64,000 nt of DNA from Branchipolynoe longqiensis. Its lineage: Eukaryota; Annelida; Polychaeta; Phyllodocida; Polynoidae. The translations under genes and the position numbers were made by a program. Under the pieces are notes generated by a model, which was not told where the DNA came from, did not search any database, and worked only from the letters and a program-made list of their open reading frames with translations. Below, in pieces: positions 62,260 to 64,000 of this stretch. Numbering within the stretch: position 1 is the first letter of the stretch; each line of letters begins with the position of its first letter. The stretch lies in NCBI GenBank assembly GCA_030323885.1, contig CM059196.1, positions 40,438,535 through 40,502,534 on the forward strand, given 5' to 3'.

Positions 62260-63284
62260 GTTTGACCTGAGGGTTCCATCATTCCTATAATCAAATCTGT
62301 TGGGTTTTAGTTTTGTGTGTGCAGAAACTGACACAGTTCCTATATAATGCACTAACCAATATTAAATTGATCGATTTAACTGGAAAGAACAACAAATTCC
62401 ATTTGACAAAATACAACTCAAATGGATTTTTCGGTTTTTTCATTTGAACTCTTCTATATTATGATGTCAGGTCCAAAGTACACTCAACAACCAACTGAAA
62501 GCTGTCAACAAAATGCTCTACAAACATTCATCGCATGACTCCGCTAAATAATAATATAGTTTAAAAAAAATACACCTTCAACTCTGTATTCTATTCATCA
62601 CACAACAATAAATGAACAGCAGCATTTAAATATATCTATTTACGCTGGACAATGAAGTGACGACCACAAGTAAAGCACTCGCTGCAGAAGCTAACGAAAC
62701 AAGTAGGCCTAACTAGCATAAACCTTTTGTACTCCATTGTGTTGTTTCCTCAATTACACTATCCTGATATTTTATTCTTATTTTATTTTACCATAAAATA
62801 TGGTACTTTGGGTTTGGTTGGTATCCCCCAAAAGGGTAATCTTCCTGCTTGTACACCCACATTTCTGACATTTCTAACAAAACTTACGATAGCTGAAAGC
62901 CATTGGCAATGTTAAGCTGAGCAAGATTCTTTGGATTTGTTCCTATAGACATCTTGGTTTGTGCATACAGTGTCTGTATCATTCGGGATGTGATTTATGC
63001 CTGCTTTTTATGGCAATACAGAAATGTAGAGATTGATTATATATTTTTTCGAACCTTGCTACCTTGACCTCGATATGGATGGGATTTTAACCATTGTGTG
63101 CTAATGTACTTATGTAGTTATGGGTGAATCAAACTAGTAAATTATTACTCTACACAAAGGACGGTTTCTGACATGACATGAAAGCACTAAGAAACTTAAC
63201 ATAGTTGAGTCATTTAAACTTGAGTCAGAAACATTCTCTATACACGTGCATGTACCTGGATATGATATTTATGCTTAATTATAC
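62260..63284. other. Intergenic sequence, nothing recognised
   Basis: AT-rich, no coding signal or repeat identified. Confidence 0.5.
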
Positions 63285-63645
63285 CAGAGAGCGTGTATAT
63301 AGATGAGAGGGACAACTCCCACGAAAATCGGTAACACAGGCTACAGTGGCGCCTCTCGCGGTTATTGTTGAACAAGCCTTCAGTTTGCTGGTACGCGCAG
63401 TGCAAAACGTTAGTTTTATTCAAAATTAATAGAAATCCAGAACCCTAACCGTATAAATTTAATATAATGTTTTTGGTAAACATGTTTTCTATATGTATAC
63501 CAAGCGATTTGTTTCTAGGTGGTGTGATTTTAGAGATATTTCACTTTTTCTGGTTGAAGATTGCACGCGACCATTGACAATGCATTGAGGCAAACTCAAT
63601 GCATTGTCAACGGCAGCGAACCCCTCTCATCTATACATGCTCTCT
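63285..63645. mobile_element. Shorter copy of the 58707 element
   Basis: CAGAGAGCGTGTATATAGAT, GAGAGGGACAACTCCCACGA and ATCGGTAACACAGGCTACAG match the left part of 58707-59337. One internal unit remains, and the right end is CCCTCTCATCTATACATGCT then CTCT. Confidence 0.82.
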
Positions 63646-63923
63646 AATCTGCTTTACTTTAATTTGAAGTAACTTTTTTTAATTTAAAAGAGCTAACTTT
63701 GGGGATATTCGAAGTGAAAATAAACCACATTAATTTTGGCATGCACATTGAAATGCTGGACATTGTAGGCTTCAGCAGTGACACATTCCATAAGCTGACT
63801 TGGTATTCCTCATATGATGCAATCAAAGTTTAGGCTAATAAGTGCAACAGCATCCAAATTGGATGTGTAAGAGCAAATTTAGGTAAGCGCATAAAAAAAA
63901 AATATCAAACTATGCAGCTTTAA
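63646..63923 (-). mobile_element. TTAA-type MITE (family M), left end missing
   Basis: AATCTGCTTTACTTTAATTT and GAAGTAACTT through to CAAACTATGCAGCTTTAA. It adjoins the preceding element directly, so the two may be another nested pair. Confidence 0.7.
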
Positions 63924-64000
63924 GCACTGAAGCTACGTCAATGGGGGACCTCCGACTTTTTAGTTCAAATTCCTGCCGTTCGCGTCTCCACTGAACGAGT

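Overview
This is nuclear DNA from an animal, most probably a mollusc. The evidence is an AMPK gamma-subunit gene split into many small exons with GT-AG introns, very AT-rich introns packed with microsatellites, and dispersed tRNA-derived SINEs. One of these (about 17.73-17.97 kb) has the core common in gastropod genomes, and a related tail lies at 3.37-3.40 kb. Species cannot be named. Nothing bacterial or viral is seen, and nearly all long open frames in the window are read-throughs of simple repeats.

Gene 1 (3259-33077, + strand) is the AMPK gamma regulatory subunit. Eleven coding exons give 301 codons in one uninterrupted frame: the latter part of CBS1, all of CBS2, CBS3 and CBS4, and a short acidic C-terminus with a stop at 33077. 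The N-terminus and the first half of CBS1 lie upstream of the window. A 27-nt exon at 5089-5115 adds nine residues to the CBS1-CBS2 linker and could be skipped without changing frame. Tandem repeats or SINEs lie at or near several splice sites.

From 33.1 to 48.1 kb there is the 3' flank of that gene (a ~35-bp tandem array, then an inverted-repeat element), several palindromic elements, a GC-rich minisatellite block (39.4-41.7 kb) and a decayed DIRS-like tyrosine-recombinase retrotransposon (43.2-46.5 kb) ending in a near-perfect ~90-bp inverted repeat.

Gene 2 (48340-55310, + strand) is predicted from two exons separated by a 6.4-kb repeat-filled intron. It encodes a 190-residue secreted protein with a clear signal peptide and six cysteines in the mature part. 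I do not recognise the family; a C-x4-C-x9-C-P motif is faintly like chitin-binding (peritrophin-type) domains.

The rest is mobile DNA. The most striking aspect is the number of short, gene-less inverted-repeat (MITE-like) families: about fifteen or more by eye, several present two or more times and at least three caught as insertions inside a TTAA-flanked MITE. Several unrelated families share similar ends (variants of AGGGC followed by GTTCACAC or GTCACAC), and one pair of ends is flanked by TAA on both sides. I see no transposase gene for any of them. Repeat boundaries were read by eye and may be off by several bases; exon boundaries are set by splice signals and reading frame.
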